Source of the DNA: Dictyoglomus sp. NZ13-RE01
GTDB taxonomy: Bacteria; Dictyoglomota; Dictyoglomia; Dictyoglomales; Dictyoglomaceae
Assembly (NCBI GenBank): GCA_002878375.1
Contig: NIRF01000001.1
Location: 299,931-363,930 of the forward strand
DNA length: 64,000 bases
Reading direction: 5' to 3'
Below are positions 42,132 to 53,098 of the stretch, in pieces. Both the position numbers and the translations under genes were made by a program. The first letter of the stretch is position 1, and the number at the start of each line of letters is the position of its first letter. The notes under the pieces were generated by a model. It was not told the origin of the DNA and searched no databases. It worked only from the letters and a program-made list of their open reading frames with translations.

Positions 42132-43157
42132 TTATTCTTCTAAATAATCTTTGATTTTCTTACTTCTTGACGGATGCCTTAATCTTCTCAAAGCCTTTGC
42201 CTCTATTTGTCTTATACGCTCTCTTGTTACGTTAAAAAGTTTTCCTACTTCTTCTAAAGTACGAGGTTGATTATCAACAAGCCCAAATCTTAACTTCAAT
42301 ATTTCTCTTTCTCTCTCAGAAAGTTCATTCAAAAGTTCATTAATATCTCTTTTCAAGGATTCCTGAACAGCATAATCCGCTGGACTTAATCCTTTATTCT
42401 CAATAAAATCCGCCAATCTATTATCCTCGTCTTCTCCTACTGGCATTTCCAAAGACAAAGGTTCTTGTCCCATTAGACTAATCTCCCTAATTCTTTCTAC
42501 TGGAAGACCTACCCTCTCTGCAACCTCTTCATCGGTAGGTTTTCTACCTAATTCCTGTGTTAATTGTCTTGTTACCTTATGTATCTTATTCATGGTTTCT
42601 ACCATATGTACAGGAATTCTTATGGTTCTTGCCTGATCAGCTATTGCTCTTGTTATAGCTTGTCTTATCCACCAAGTAGCATAGGTGCTAAACTTAAATC
42701 CCTTTCTATAATCAAACTTCTCAACTGCCTTAATTAAACCCAAATTACCTTCCTGTATAAGATCTAAGAATAAAAGCCCTCTCCCTATATATCTTTTTGC
42801 CACACTAACAACCAACCTTAAATTAGCCTCTATTAATTTTTTCTTAGCCTCTTCATCACCCTCTGATGCTCTTTTAGCAAGTTCAACTTCTTCTTCTGGT
42901 GTTAATAATGGTATCTTCCCTATTTCTTTTAAATACATCTTTACTGGATCGTCTAACTCTATCTCTTCAGGAAGCTCCAATCCCTCCTCAAGTCCCTCAG
43001 TTATCTCTTCTTGCTTTAAATCCTTGAACTCTTCACCTTCAACCAGTTCATGTTCTGCTATAAGATCCTCTATCTCATCCAGATTTTCTTCTGGATAAGG
43101 ATAATCCGCTAAAATTTCTTCTGGCGTAATTTTATCTGAATATTTCTTATTTCCCAT
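42132..43157 (-). CDS. rpoD: RNA polymerase primary sigma factor
   Basis: Regions 1.2 to 4.2 are all present: [56 protein letters not shown] (2.4) and [30 protein letters not shown] (4.2). Region 1.1 and the non-conserved insert are short, giving ~341 residues, as in Firmicutes. ATG 43157 follows AAGGGAG; a TTG at 43178 overlaps that site. Downstream of dnaG in the classical order. Confidence 0.96.
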   Translation of the reverse strand: MGNKKYSDKITPEEILADYPYPEENLDEIEDLIAEHELVEGEEFKDLKQEEITEGLEEGLELPEEIELDDPVKMYLKEIGKIPLLTPEEEVELAKRASEGDEEAKKKLIEANLRLVVSVAKRYIGRGLLFLDLIQEGNLGLIKAVEKFDYRKGFKFSTYATWWIRQAITRAIADQARTIRIPVHMVETMNKIHKVTRQLTQELGRKPTDEEVAERVGLPVERIREISLMGQEPLSLEMPVGEDEDNRLADFIENKGLSPADYAVQESLKRDINELLNELSEREREILKLRFGLVDNQPRTLEEVGKLFNVTRERIRQIEAKALRRLRHPSRSKKIKDYLEE

Positions 43158-43184
43158 AGAAACATCATCTCCCTTCAATTAATA

Positions 43185-44936
43185 TCATTGTACCCTTTTT
43201 AATTGACTGATTAACCATTGAATTTCTTTCTTAATTTCTATTATATATTCCAACTCCTCTTCTGTGTAAGTATCTTTTTCCAATCTTGCAAGCTCTTCCT
43301 TTCTTAGCCTAATTTGTTTTTTAATTTGTTCTTCTCTAAATCTATCTAATATATAGCTTAGCTCATTTCTATTAATTTCTGCCAACTTAATTGCTCTTCT
43401 TAAAAAATCCCTTTTGTCTTCGTCCCATAAGTTTATAAATTCCTCTAAATTACTTTTATTCTCCCATACTCTCCATTTTCTAATCACTTCTTGGAAAAAA
43501 GGAAATGTGAAATCGTCGGGACTCAAACTTTTAATATTAAATTCTTCAACACCTAATAGAATAAATCCTAATAAAATTTCCTCAAGCTGAGATAAACCTA
43601 AAACTTTTATTATTTCTGCCTTTTTCTCCGCTTGATAATTTCTCTGCTCTTGTAATATCCTCGTCTTTAAAACCTTTTGAAATATATTCTCTGACACATT
43701 CAATTTTTTGCATATATAGGGAATATAACCCTTTACTTTTTCCTGCTGGATAAGTATATTTTTACTACGAAGAATTGAAGATGTCAATATTTCTAAAAGA
43801 TTTTCTATTTTTTCCTGAAGAGGCATCTCCTCATTTAGAGTATGATCAATAAGAAATTCTAAGGCTTGCCTACTATTATTTAATAATTTTATAAATTTCT
43901 CTTTATCATTTTTTTGTATATATTCATCAGGATCTTTATAACCCTGCGGTAAATCAAGCCAAAATACATTCATCCCTTCAAGCTCAAAAATTGAAAGTGC
44001 TCTCTTTCCTGCTTGTATTCCTGCCACATCTTTATCGTATGCAATTATTACGTTATTTGTATAGTTTTTTAATAATTTTGCCTGAGAATGGGTCAAAGAG
44101 GTACCTAAAGATGCAACAGCTATATTTATACCCTCCTGATGCAACGAAATTGCATCCATGTATCCTTCTACAAGAATAGCTTTACCATCCTTTTTTATCT
44201 TCTCCTTTCCGTGATACAAAGCATACAATATTTCTCTTTTATTGAAAATATCCGACTCAGGAGAATTTATATACTTTGGCTCATCATTCCCTAAGGTTCT
44301 AGCTCCAAACCCCACAATTTTTCCCCTATGATTAATTATTGGAAAAGTAACTCTCCCTGCAAAAAGATCCCGCCATTCCCCATTTGAATAGAACAAAACC
44401 TTACTTTTTATAATATCCTCCTCAGAGAAACCTTTCTTTATTAAATATTTATAAAGAAGCTGAGGATTTTTAGGAGCAAATCCTAAGAGAAAATCCTCTT
44501 GAGTTTTTTCCTTAATGTTTCTCTTCTTTAAATATTCTTTACCTTCTTTTCCAAACTTACTACTTAAAAACAAATGATAAAATTCTGCTGTAGATTTAAT
44601 TATCTCCAAATGAACATCATACTTTTCGCGTTTTTCTTCTTTTTTTGGTAACTCTAATCCAACTTCATTTGCTAATTCTTCTAAGGCGGACATAAAAGAT
44701 ATATTTTTGTAATTCATTAGAAAAGTAAAGACATCGCCACTTGCTCCACAGCCGAAGCAATGATAAAGCCCTTTCTCCGGACTCACATAAAAGGATGGAG
44801 TTTTTTCATTATGAAAAGGACAGAGTCCTGCAAAATTTTTCCCAACTCTCTTTAAATTTACATATTTTGATATAACGTCTACTATGTTTACTCTTTCCTT
44901 AACCTCATCAACAAAGTCCTCTAAGGAAAGAGCCAT
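43185..44936 (-). CDS. dnaG: DNA primase
   Basis: Zinc-binding domain with CPFH...CFGCG (residues ~35-58), RNA polymerase core and Toprim domain (ILVEGYMDAISLH, AYDKDVAGIQAG), then a C-terminal helicase-binding domain. ATG 44936 follows GGAGG and overlaps the dgt stop as TAATG. About 583 residues, normal. Confidence 0.96.
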   Translation of the reverse strand: MALSLEDFVDEVKERVNIVDVISKYVNLKRVGKNFAGLCPFHNEKTPSFYVSPEKGLYHCFGCGASGDVFTFLMNYKNISFMSALEELANEVGLELPKKEEKREKYDVHLEIIKSTAEFYHLFLSSKFGKEGKEYLKKRNIKEKTQEDFLLGFAPKNPQLLYKYLIKKGFSEEDIIKSKVLFYSNGEWRDLFAGRVTFPIINHRGKIVGFGARTLGNDEPKYINSPESDIFNKREILYALYHGKEKIKKDGKAILVEGYMDAISLHQEGINIAVASLGTSLTHSQAKLLKNYTNNVIIAYDKDVAGIQAGKRALSIFELEGMNVFWLDLPQGYKDPDEYIQKNDKEKFIKLLNNSRQALEFLIDHTLNEEMPLQEKIENLLEILTSSILRSKNILIQQEKVKGYIPYICKKLNVSENIFQKVLKTRILQEQRNYQAEKKAEIIKVLGLSQLEEILLGFILLGVEEFNIKSLSPDDFTFPFFQEVIRKWRVWENKSNLEEFINLWDEDKRDFLRRAIKLAEINRNELSYILDRFREEQIKKQIRLRKEELARLEKDTYTEEELEYIIEIKKEIQWLISQLKRVQ

Positions 44937-45970
44937 TAGAAAAACCTCCAAGGCTTGGGAATATAAATATTTTCAAAAAGCTCTATAGCATATCTATCAG
45001 TCATTCCTGCTATATAATCTATTATACCAATTACTTTATCCTCTTGGTTAAAGGGATAGGGAAGCAAATTAGGATTTTTATAAAAATATTCAAAAAGACC
45101 TGTAATCAAAAGCTCTACTCTTTTGTTTTCTGACTTTACCTGAGGATTTACATACAAGGTATCATACAAAAATTTTCTTAATTCTTCCATGGCGGATAAA
45201 ATTTCCTCATCAAATCTAAGAACAGGAGAATCTATACTATTATAAACAACGTTTTGGACCATTGTATTTATTCTTTCTCTATGAGTTTTTCCCAGAATAT
45301 TAATTACATTCTTAGGAATTTCTTCTTCTTTTATAACTCCAGCACGTAAGGCATCATCTAAATCATGATTTAAGTATGCAATAACATCTGAAACTCTTAC
45401 AACTTCACCCTCTAAGGTTTCTGAAATTTTTTGAGAATAGCAAACTCTTAAATCCACTTGTCCCTTTGTGTGTTGAAGTATTCCTTCTCTAACTTCCCAT
45501 GTTAAATTTAGTCCCTTCCCATCTCTTTCAATCTTATCCACTACTCTTAAGCTTTGTTCCGCATGAGAAAAACCTTTTAGATTAAAACTTTTTGCAATAT
45601 CATCCAGAACCTTTTCACCCATATGCCCGAAAGGTGTATGCCCCAAATCATGCCCCAAAGCGATAGCCTCTGTGAGGTCCTCATTTAGAAAAAGAGCTCT
45701 TGAAATTGTTCTTGCAATTTGAGCAACCTCTAAAGTATGAGTAAGTCTTGTTCTGTAATGATCTCCTTCAGGTGCTAAAAAAACTTGAGTCTTATGTTTT
45801 AATCTTCTAAAAGCCTTCGAGTGAATTATTCTATCTCTATCCCTTTGAAAACATGTTCTTATAGGGCATTCTTCCTCAGGGATTAACCTCCCCTTAGAGT
45901 TTATACTAAGGGTTGCGTAAGGAGAAAGTAAAATTTTTTCTTTTTCTTGTAATTTTTCTCTAATTAACAT
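44936..45970 (-). CDS. dgt: dGTPase-like HD-domain phosphohydrolase
   Basis: Hydrolyses dNTPs to deoxynucleosides and triphosphate. The HD motif is seen as HTLEVAQIARTISRALF ... ALGHDLGHTPFGHMGE, with RDRDRIIHSKAFRRLKHKTQVF at the N-terminus. 344 residues, the shorter Firmicutes-type clade. It has no purine-rich ribosome site at the usual place; a GC-rich hairpin sits directly upstream. Placed between ppdK and dnaG as in many Firmicutes. Confidence 0.92.
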   Translation of the reverse strand: MLIREKLQEKEKILLSPYATLSINSKGRLIPEEECPIRTCFQRDRDRIIHSKAFRRLKHKTQVFLAPEGDHYRTRLTHTLEVAQIARTISRALFLNEDLTEAIALGHDLGHTPFGHMGEKVLDDIAKSFNLKGFSHAEQSLRVVDKIERDGKGLNLTWEVREGILQHTKGQVDLRVCYSQKISETLEGEVVRVSDVIAYLNHDLDDALRAGVIKEEEIPKNVINILGKTHRERINTMVQNVVYNSIDSPVLRFDEEILSAMEELRKFLYDTLYVNPQVKSENKRVELLITGLFEYFYKNPNLLPYPFNQEDKVIGIIDYIAGMTDRYAIELFENIYIPKPWRFF

Positions 45971-45976
45971 TAGTAA

Positions 45977-46000
45977 GGGGAAGAGAAGAGCCTCTTCCCC
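45977..46000. terminator. Hairpin between ppdK and dgt
   Basis: GGGGAAGAG (45977-45985) pairs with CTCTTCCCC (45992-46000), loop of 6. No T run follows on the minus strand, so it may be a weak terminator or an mRNA processing or translation-control structure just ahead of dgt. Confidence 0.45.
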
Positions 46001-46015
46001 TCTTCTTCCACCTCT

Positions 46016-48688
46016 TTAAACAGTTCTATCTATAAAACTCATTTGCTTTTGATATTTAAGAGTTGCATGTGCAGCTGCAAGTCTTGCAATTGGTACTCTA
46101 AATGGTGAACAGCTTACATAGTTTAGACCAATCAAATAACAGAACTCAATAGACTTTGGATCTCCACCTTGTTCTCCACAGATTCCAACCTTAAGGTCTG
46201 GTCTTGTGGATCTTCCTTTTTCAACTGCCATCCTCATTAGTGTACCAACACCTTCAGTATCTAAGTGTTCAAAAGGATCCTCCTCAATATAACCTTTCTC
46301 TCTGTATTTTCCTAAGAATTTACCCTCTGCATCATCTCTACTGAAGGCAAAGGTCATCTGAGTTAAATCGTTAGTACCAAAGGAGAAGAACTCTGCAGTT
46401 TCCGCCAACTTATCTGCAATAATTGCTGCACGAGGTACTTCAATCATTGTACCAACCTTGTATTCAATATTAACTCCACTCTTTTCAAGAACTTCTTTTG
46501 CAATTCTATGGATCATATCCCCAAGAATCTTCATTTCCGACTCAAGAGCTACAAGAGGTATCATAATCTCAGGTTTTACTGGAAGTCCTTCCTTAGCAAC
46601 AGCCACAGCAGCTTCCATTATTGCTCTTATCTGCATCTCGAAAATCTCAGGATAAATCATTCCTAATCTACAACCTCTGAACCCCATCATTGGGTTAAAC
46701 TCATGCAATCTCTTAACAACTTCAAGGAGTTTTTGCTTTTCTTCTAACTCTTTTCCTGTAACTCCTTTTGCCTTCATTAACTCAACTTCTACAGTTAAAT
46801 CTATTAGAGGTGGTAGGAATTCATGAAGAGGTGGGTCTATTAATCTTATCGTAACTGGTCTACCCTGCATTGCCTTAAATAGACCAATAAAGTCTTCTCT
46901 TTGAACAGGTAATAATTTATCAAGTGCTTTTCTTCTTTCTTCTTCAGTTTCCGCAAGAATCATTTCTTGTACTAATGGTAGTCTGTTACCTAAGAACATG
47001 TGTTCAGTTCTTGCAAGTCCAATTCCCTCTGCACCGTATTCAAAGGCTTTTTGAGCATCTTCTGGAGTATCTGCATTGGCTCTAACTCCAATCTTTCTTA
47101 CCTCATCAGCCCAAGAAAGAAGCTCTTTTAATTCATCACTCAAAGTAGGTGGAATCATTGGTACCTCACCTAAAATAACCTCTCCTGTACTTCCATCTAT
47201 GGTAATAATGTCCTCTTTCTTCACTACCATATCTCCAACCCTGAATTCTTCCTTTTCCAAGTCAATTCGGATTGACTCACAACCAACTACTGCAGGTTTT
47301 CCCATTCCTCTTGCTACAACAGCAGCGTGGCTTGTCATTCCACCTCTACTTGTTAATACACCTTGAGCTGCAGCAAGTCCACCAATATCATCAGGTGTTG
47401 TTTCTGGTCTTACGAGAATAATTTTTTCTCCTTCTTTACCTCTCTTCTCAGCCTCACGAGAAGAGAATACTACTTTTCCTGTAGCAGCACCTGGAGATGC
47501 TGGAAGCCCCTTAGCAATAACTTTCTTAGGTGCATTAGGATCAATTTGAGCATGTAATAATTGGTTAATTTGTTCTGGTGATACCCTGAGAAGTGCTTCT
47601 TCCTTAGTTATTAATCCCTCTTTTGCCATATCAACAGCAATCTTTACTGCCGCTCTTGCTGTTCTCTTTGCATTCCTTGTTTGAAGCATATATAATTTTC
47701 CTCTTTCAATAGTAAACTCTATATCTTGTACATCTCTATAATACTTCTCTAATAGATCCCTTACCTCAAGTAATTGTTTATATACTTCTGGCATTTCTTC
47801 TGCTAATTTTGAAATTGGGCTTGGAGTTCTAATTCCTGCTACAACATCTTCTCCTTGTGCATTAGTTAAATACTCACCATAAAATTCTTTCTCACCAGTA
47901 GATGGGTTTCTTGTGAAGGCAACTCCTGTACCACTATCATTACCCATATTACCGAAGACCATTGTAACAATATTTACCGCAGTACCAAGGGTGTGTGGAA
48001 TATTGTGTAATTCTCTATATTTTATAGCTCTCTCATTATTCCATGAATCAAATACTGCTCTAATTGCCATTTCTAATTGCTGATAAGGGTCTTGAGGAAA
48101 ATCTTTTCCAGTTTCCTTCTTTACAAGCTCCTTGTAAGCCTCTACTACTTTCTTTAGAGTTTCAGCAGTAAGTTCACTATCTAATTTTACTCCCTGTTCT
48201 TCTTTATAATGGTCTAAAATCTCTTCAAATTTCTCATGAGGAATTCCAAGTACTACATTACCAAACATTTGAATAAATCTTCGATATGAATCATAAGCAA
48301 ATCTTTCATTATTACTTGCTTTTGCCAACCCTTTTACAGTTTCATCATTTAAGCCAAGATTTAAAATAGTATCCATCATGCCAGGCATTGATATAGGAGC
48401 ACCAGATCTTACAGACACTAAAAGTGGGTTATTGGGGTCCGCAAATTTCTTACCAGTTTTCTCCTCAAGTTTCTTCATTGCAGAAAGAACTTCATCCATT
48501 AAGCCATCGGGAAGCCTTCTACCGAGCTCTTGATACTCTTTACAAACCTCAGTTGTAATGATGAAACCCGGAGGTACAGGCAAACCTGCCTTTGTCATAT
48601 CCGCCAAACCTGCACCTTTACCTCCAAAAAGATTCCTATTCTTTCCATCAGCTTCTTCAAATAAATATACTCTCTTCTTTTTTTCCAT
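46016..48688 (-). CDS. ppdK: Pyruvate, phosphate dikinase
   Basis: Interconverts pyruvate, ATP and Pi with PEP, AMP and PPi. ATP-grasp domain at the N-terminus (LFGGKGAGLADMTKAGLPVPPGF), phosphohistidine domain GGMTSHAAVVARGMGKPAVVG, and the PEP-binding barrel ending FSFGTNDLTQM and GICGEQGGDP. 890 residues. ATG 48688 follows GGGAGGAG. No regulatory kinase gene (YqfL type) is adjacent. Its own promoter lies upstream; probably glycolytic with PPi economy. Confidence 0.96.
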   Translation of the reverse strand: MEKKKRVYLFEEADGKNRNLFGGKGAGLADMTKAGLPVPPGFIITTEVCKEYQELGRRLPDGLMDEVLSAMKKLEEKTGKKFADPNNPLLVSVRSGAPISMPGMMDTILNLGLNDETVKGLAKASNNERFAYDSYRRFIQMFGNVVLGIPHEKFEEILDHYKEEQGVKLDSELTAETLKKVVEAYKELVKKETGKDFPQDPYQQLEMAIRAVFDSWNNERAIKYRELHNIPHTLGTAVNIVTMVFGNMGNDSGTGVAFTRNPSTGEKEFYGEYLTNAQGEDVVAGIRTPSPISKLAEEMPEVYKQLLEVRDLLEKYYRDVQDIEFTIERGKLYMLQTRNAKRTARAAVKIAVDMAKEGLITKEEALLRVSPEQINQLLHAQIDPNAPKKVIAKGLPASPGAATGKVVFSSREAEKRGKEGEKIILVRPETTPDDIGGLAAAQGVLTSRGGMTSHAAVVARGMGKPAVVGCESIRIDLEKEEFRVGDMVVKKEDIITIDGSTGEVILGEVPMIPPTLSDELKELLSWADEVRKIGVRANADTPEDAQKAFEYGAEGIGLARTEHMFLGNRLPLVQEMILAETEEERRKALDKLLPVQREDFIGLFKAMQGRPVTIRLIDPPLHEFLPPLIDLTVEVELMKAKGVTGKELEEKQKLLEVVKRLHEFNPMMGFRGCRLGMIYPEIFEMQIRAIMEAAVAVAKEGLPVKPEIMIPLVALESEMKILGDMIHRIAKEVLEKSGVNIEYKVGTMIEVPRAAIIADKLAETAEFFSFGTNDLTQMTFAFSRDDAEGKFLGKYREKGYIEEDPFEHLDTEGVGTLMRMAVEKGRSTRPDLKVGICGEQGGDPKSIEFCYLIGLNYVSCSPFRVPIARLAAAHATLKYQKQMSFIDRTV

Positions 48689-48727
48689 TCTTTCTCCTCC
48701 CAACCTTATAATTTTTATATCTTTTCA

Positions 48728-48736
48728 ATTATATCA
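48728..48736 (-). promoter_or_regulatory. Extended -10 promoter of ppdK
   Basis: TGATATAAT on the minus strand (TATAAT is the complement of 48728-48733), about 40 bp before the ppdK start. The -35 is not consensus. It lies in the 79-bp gap between glyS and ppdK. Confidence 0.5.
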
Positions 48737-48767
48737 TAAAGCTTTTGGATTTTATTTTAATAAAACT

Positions 48768-50840
48768 TTAAACTTTAGTTATTTTGCTCCAATCTATTAC
48801 TTCCCAAAATATATTTTTTATCAACATTATTAAAGTTAACCTATTTCTTTTCTCCTCCTCATTAGGAGACATCACAAGAACATTATCGAAAAATCTATCT
48901 ACTTGTTCACAAAGCTCTAATAGCTCTTTACTTTTCAAGAACTCTAAGTAATCATTAATAACGTTATATTTTTCTATTAGCTCTTGATATTTTTGATAAA
49001 GAGCTTTTTCCTCAATCTGTACCAATAAATTGGTATTAACAGAATTTGAAGGAGTGAAATCTTTTGGTATAATTCTTGCCAATCTATTTGCAGAAGTATA
49101 AATTTTACCAAATAGATCCATATCCTTTTGAAGTTCAATAACTGAGGATAATCTTTTCTTCACCTTATAAATAGGATCAAAACCCAAAGCTAAGACTCCA
49201 TTTACTAAATCTACAGGATAATTTTTATCTATGAGAAAATTCCTTAATCTTTGAGTGAAAAATTCATCCGCTTTACCCCAAACATACTCTATATCCCCTT
49301 CAAACCCATAAATATCCCACGCTTTTTTAAAGCCATCAAAAATCTTGAACCTATATTCTTTTTCCCATAGAATCTTAATTAACCCATTGGTTAATCTTCT
49401 AAGTCCTAAGGGGTCCTCTGAACCAGTTGGGAATAAATTCAGCTTAAAATACCCAGTTAAGCTATCTATTCTATCCGCAATACTAAGGAGATTGGCAAGA
49501 AAATTTTCCGAAACATCATCCTCAGATGTTCTTGGGAATATATACTCCTTTATAATATTAGCTACTTCTTTTCTTTCTCCAGATTTTAAAGCATATATTT
49601 CTCCCATTATTCCATGAAGTTCAGGATATTCACTAACCATTAAAGTTCCTAAATCTGCTTTGTAAAGTTCTACCGCCCTATTCAATATTTCTCTTTCCTC
49701 ATTATTTAAATTAAAATATTCCTCTAAATAAGAAACTAATTTTCTAACCCTTTCTACCTTATCCTTTATGGAACCTAAATTTTCATGAAATATAATTCCA
49801 TCAAGCTTTTTCGTATATTTTTCTAAAGGCTCCTTTTTATCCTCATTATAATAATACTCAGCATCCGAAAGTCTCGCTTTAATAACCTTTTCATTTCCCT
49901 CTTTAACTATCTCTATGTCCTTCTCTAAACCATTTCTAATTCCAATGAAATAATTCACTAATTTACCATCTAAATTTTGTAAGGGGAAATATCTCTGCTT
50001 TTTTTCCATAGTTACCTTCAAAACTATATCAGGAAGATCCAAAAATCTTTTGTCAAATTCACCTAAAAAGGCAGTTGGGTACTCAACAAGAAAGGTTAAT
50101 TCCTCTATTAGTTCCTGAGAATAATCTAATTTAAAATTATACTTATTTGCTATATTATCTGCTTGCTCTAATATTTTCTTTTTCCTTTCTTCCTGATCCA
50201 CAATTACAAAATTTTCTTCCATTAGCTTAAAATAGTCCTTGGCATTTCTTATCTCAATCTTCCTCTCAGGAAGAAATCTTGGAGTATAAGAATAGTAATC
50301 CGCTTTTACTTTAGCAATTTCAAGGTCAATCTTTTCCTCACCATATAAAAACAGAATCCATTTAATGGGTCTACCAAATACAAAATCAACATCTCCCCAT
50401 TTCATCATTTTAGGAAATCTCATGCGTGCTATTATATTTCTTATAACTCCAGGCAAAACTTCTCTTGTTTCTTTTCCCTTAATTTTTCTCTTAAGATATA
50501 CATATGTACCTTTTTCTGTTTCTTTTACATAAAGATCATTCACCGTTAGTCCATACTGCTGTGCAAACTTTTTAGCAGGTTCTTGCCACTCACCATTATT
50601 AAAAGCTACTTTATAAGCTGGTCCTCTAATCTCCTCTTCTTGCTCCTTTTGGTATTCTTCTAATTCAGAAACGTATATGATTAATCTTCTTGGTGTTGCA
50701 AAAGTGTTTAAATCCTTATACTCAAGAAAATTAGATTTTAGTTCTGACTCTGCTAACTCTTTCATTTGGCTAAGAGCAGGTCTTAAAAAACTTGCTGGCA
50801 TTTCTTCTGTTCCAAGTTCAAATATAAGATCTTTAGCCAA
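48768..50840 (-). CDS. glyS: Glycine-tRNA ligase beta subunit
   Basis: 690-residue tRNA-binding subunit of the alpha2-beta2 enzyme. [20 protein letters not shown] at the N-terminus, an HD-like central domain and a C-terminal DALR-type anticodon-binding domain. It starts with TTG (50840), supported by GGAGGAAG; it overlaps glyQ by 8 bp. Confidence 0.96.
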   Translation of the reverse strand: MAKDLIFELGTEEMPASFLRPALSQMKELAESELKSNFLEYKDLNTFATPRRLIIYVSELEEYQKEQEEEIRGPAYKVAFNNGEWQEPAKKFAQQYGLTVNDLYVKETEKGTYVYLKRKIKGKETREVLPGVIRNIIARMRFPKMMKWGDVDFVFGRPIKWILFLYGEEKIDLEIAKVKADYYSYTPRFLPERKIEIRNAKDYFKLMEENFVIVDQEERKKKILEQADNIANKYNFKLDYSQELIEELTFLVEYPTAFLGEFDKRFLDLPDIVLKVTMEKKQRYFPLQNLDGKLVNYFIGIRNGLEKDIEIVKEGNEKVIKARLSDAEYYYNEDKKEPLEKYTKKLDGIIFHENLGSIKDKVERVRKLVSYLEEYFNLNNEEREILNRAVELYKADLGTLMVSEYPELHGIMGEIYALKSGERKEVANIIKEYIFPRTSEDDVSENFLANLLSIADRIDSLTGYFKLNLFPTGSEDPLGLRRLTNGLIKILWEKEYRFKIFDGFKKAWDIYGFEGDIEYVWGKADEFFTQRLRNFLIDKNYPVDLVNGVLALGFDPIYKVKKRLSSVIELQKDMDLFGKIYTSANRLARIIPKDFTPSNSVNTNLLVQIEEKALYQKYQELIEKYNVINDYLEFLKSKELLELCEQVDRFFDNVLVMSPNEEEKRNRLTLIMLIKNIFWEVIDWSKITKV

Positions 50841-51735
50841 CTTTTTCTTCCTCCTTCCAACATTTTTTATTAAGAAGGGGATAGCCTAATTTTTCCCTTG
50901 ATTTTAAATAGTTTTCTGCAGACTTATAAGCAAGCCGTCTAATTCTTGATATATATTCTGTTCTTTGCACAAAACTAATGGCACCACGTGCATCAAGAAG
51001 ATTAAAAACATGAGAACATTTCAAAACGTAATCATAGGCAGGAAAAGTAAGTCCCATCTCTAATAATCTTTCTGCCTCTTTCTCATATTCATTAAAAAGA
51101 AGTCTCAAACGATCAATATCAGCAAGAGAAAAATTATAATGGCAATTTTCTACTTCACTTTGCAAATGAATATCTCCGTAAGTTACATCCCCTTGCCATA
51201 TAATATCTTTGAAATCATCCACACCCTGGATATACATGGCAATTCTTTCAAGCCCATAAGTTATCTCCGCAGATATTGGGAATAGATTAAATCCACCACA
51301 TTGTTGAAAATAAGTAAACTGTGTAATCTCCATACCATCCAACCATACTTCCCATCCAATACCCCATGCTCCTAAAGTTGGAGATTCCCAGTTATCTTCT
51401 ACAAATCTTATGTCATGCTTTTCAATATCAATTCCTATATATCTCAAACTATCCAAATATATCTCTTGAACACGATGGGGAGAAGGTTTTAATATGACCT
51501 GGTACTGGTAATAATGTTGCAATCTATTAGGATTTTCTCCATATCTACCATCAGTAGGTCTTCTTGATGGTTCTACATACGCTACTCTCCAAGGCTCTGG
51601 ACCTAATACTCTAAAAAATGTTGCAGGGTTCATTGTGCCCGCTCCTACCTCAATATCATAGGGCTGTTGGATTATACAGCCCTGTTTATGCCAATACTCA
51701 TTAAGTTTAAATATGAGCTCCTGAAATGTTAACAT
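50833..51735 (-). CDS. glyQ: Glycine-tRNA ligase alpha subunit
   Basis: Class II catalytic subunit: [19 protein letters not shown], the [25 protein letters not shown] region and [29 protein letters not shown]. 300 residues, complete. GGAGGG lies upstream. Paired with glyS. Confidence 0.97.
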   Translation of the reverse strand: MLTFQELIFKLNEYWHKQGCIIQQPYDIEVGAGTMNPATFFRVLGPEPWRVAYVEPSRRPTDGRYGENPNRLQHYYQYQVILKPSPHRVQEIYLDSLRYIGIDIEKHDIRFVEDNWESPTLGAWGIGWEVWLDGMEITQFTYFQQCGGFNLFPISAEITYGLERIAMYIQGVDDFKDIIWQGDVTYGDIHLQSEVENCHYNFSLADIDRLRLLFNEYEKEAERLLEMGLTFPAYDYVLKCSHVFNLLDARGAISFVQRTEYISRIRRLAYKSAENYLKSREKLGYPLLNKKCWKEEEKVG

Positions 51736-51749
51736 ATCAATTATCCCTC

Positions 51750-52436
51750 CTAAATAGCTTTCTCTTTATATCTTTTTATTATTTCTCTTATAGAGTCTGA
51801 TAAATCCAAATTTAAAGTCAATTCAATATCAGAGTCTATTATACTATTTATTAATCTCAATTCCTCAAAAGAAATGGAAATACCAAAATTCCTACAATCC
51901 TTACAATAGGCTTTGTTTTCATTTACATCAATAAATATACTCTCATTATTTTCTAAATTTTTACCGCACTTTCCACAAACATATGGAATAGAAGTAACAT
52001 AACCCTGTTGCTGAAGAAGTTTCAATAAAAAAATGTCATCTACATTCCTAATATTTTTATATTTTAGATTGTTTAGTGTTTTAAGAAGCATCATAAAAAC
52101 ATCCTTATCAGGAGCCTGAAAAGGTATTACCTCATTCAAAATATTTACTAATTTTGAGGCTGAAAAATACTTCTCTAAATCTCTCTTAATTTCAAGATAG
52201 TAATCATACACCTCCCAATTTATCAACCAATCATAATTCCTTCTTATTACAAAATATCCCTTTCCAAATGTAAAGGGATCAACCCTACCTCTTAATCTAT
52301 TTTTAAGCTTCAAAGCTCCTGGAGCAATCACTTGGTATTTTCCCTTTGTCTTACCATATATGGATAAAAGTAAATTTGCCTCTCCAACCTTTTTACCACT
52401 TAATATTATTGCTTCTTCATAATAATATCTACTCAT
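51750..52436 (-). CDS. recO: DNA repair protein RecO
   Basis: N-terminal OB fold ([38 protein letters not shown]), helical body and a zinc cluster CGKCGKNLE ... CKDC. 228 residues. Mediates RecA loading with RecR. It overlaps deoC by 8 bp. Confidence 0.92.
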   Translation of the reverse strand: MSRYYYEEAIILSGKKVGEANLLLSIYGKTKGKYQVIAPGALKLKNRLRGRVDPFTFGKGYFVIRRNYDWLINWEVYDYYLEIKRDLEKYFSASKLVNILNEVIPFQAPDKDVFMMLLKTLNNLKYKNIRNVDDIFLLKLLQQQGYVTSIPYVCGKCGKNLENNESIFIDVNENKAYCKDCRNFGISISFEELRLINSIIDSDIELTLNLDLSDSIREIIKRYKEKAI

Positions 52437-53088
52437 TTAATTCCTGTAATATCTTTATACCATTTGAAGTCCCTATTCTATCTGCTCCCGCCTCAATCAT
52501 CTTAAGAGCCTGCTCTAAGGTTCTAATTCCTCCAGATGCTTTTATCTTTATTTTATTTTCAACAATAGATTTTAAAAGCTTTATGTCTTCTATTTCTGCT
52601 CCTTTTGGACCAAAGCCTGTAGAAGTTTTTACAAAGTGAGCTCCTTCCTCTATAATTAAATTAGTAATATAACGCTTTTCTTCATCCGTTAGATAACAAG
52701 TCTCAATAATAATTTTAACAATTCTACCCTGAGCTGCACTCACAACTTCTCTAATATCGCTTCTCAATATCTTTTCATTTCTGTCTTTAAGAGCGGATAT
52801 ATTTATGACCACATCAAATTCATCTGCACCCTTTTTAAGTAGATCTTCCACCTCAAAGGCTTTAACAGAAGAAGAATTCGCACCATGGGGAAAATCAATT
52901 ACAGTAGTTATTTTTACATCTGAGCCTTTTAATATCTTTACTGCCAAAGGGACAAAATATGGTTGTACACATACTGAGTAAAAATGAAAATCCAATGCAG
53001 ATCTACAAAATTGCTCAATCTCTTCGGATGTAGCATCAGGTCTCAATAATGTTTGATCAATCATCTTTGCAAGAGTTAACTTATCCAT
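52429..53088 (-). CDS. deoC: Deoxyribose-phosphate aldolase
   Basis: Class I aldolase, TIM barrel. Schiff-base Lys in FVKTSTGFG, second Lys in IKASGGIRT, and DFPHGANSS near residue 65. 219 residues. It feeds deoxynucleoside breakdown and fits beside cdd. Set between era and recO, where it is not always found. Confidence 0.95.
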   Translation of the reverse strand: MDKLTLAKMIDQTLLRPDATSEEIEQFCRSALDFHFYSVCVQPYFVPLAVKILKGSDVKITTVIDFPHGANSSSVKAFEVEDLLKKGADEFDVVINISALKDRNEKILRSDIREVVSAAQGRIVKIIIETCYLTDEEKRYITNLIIEEGAHFVKTSTGFGPKGAEIEDIKLLKSIVENKIKIKASGGIRTLEQALKMIEAGADRIGTSNGIKILQELNE

Positions 53089-53098
53089 AACACTCCTC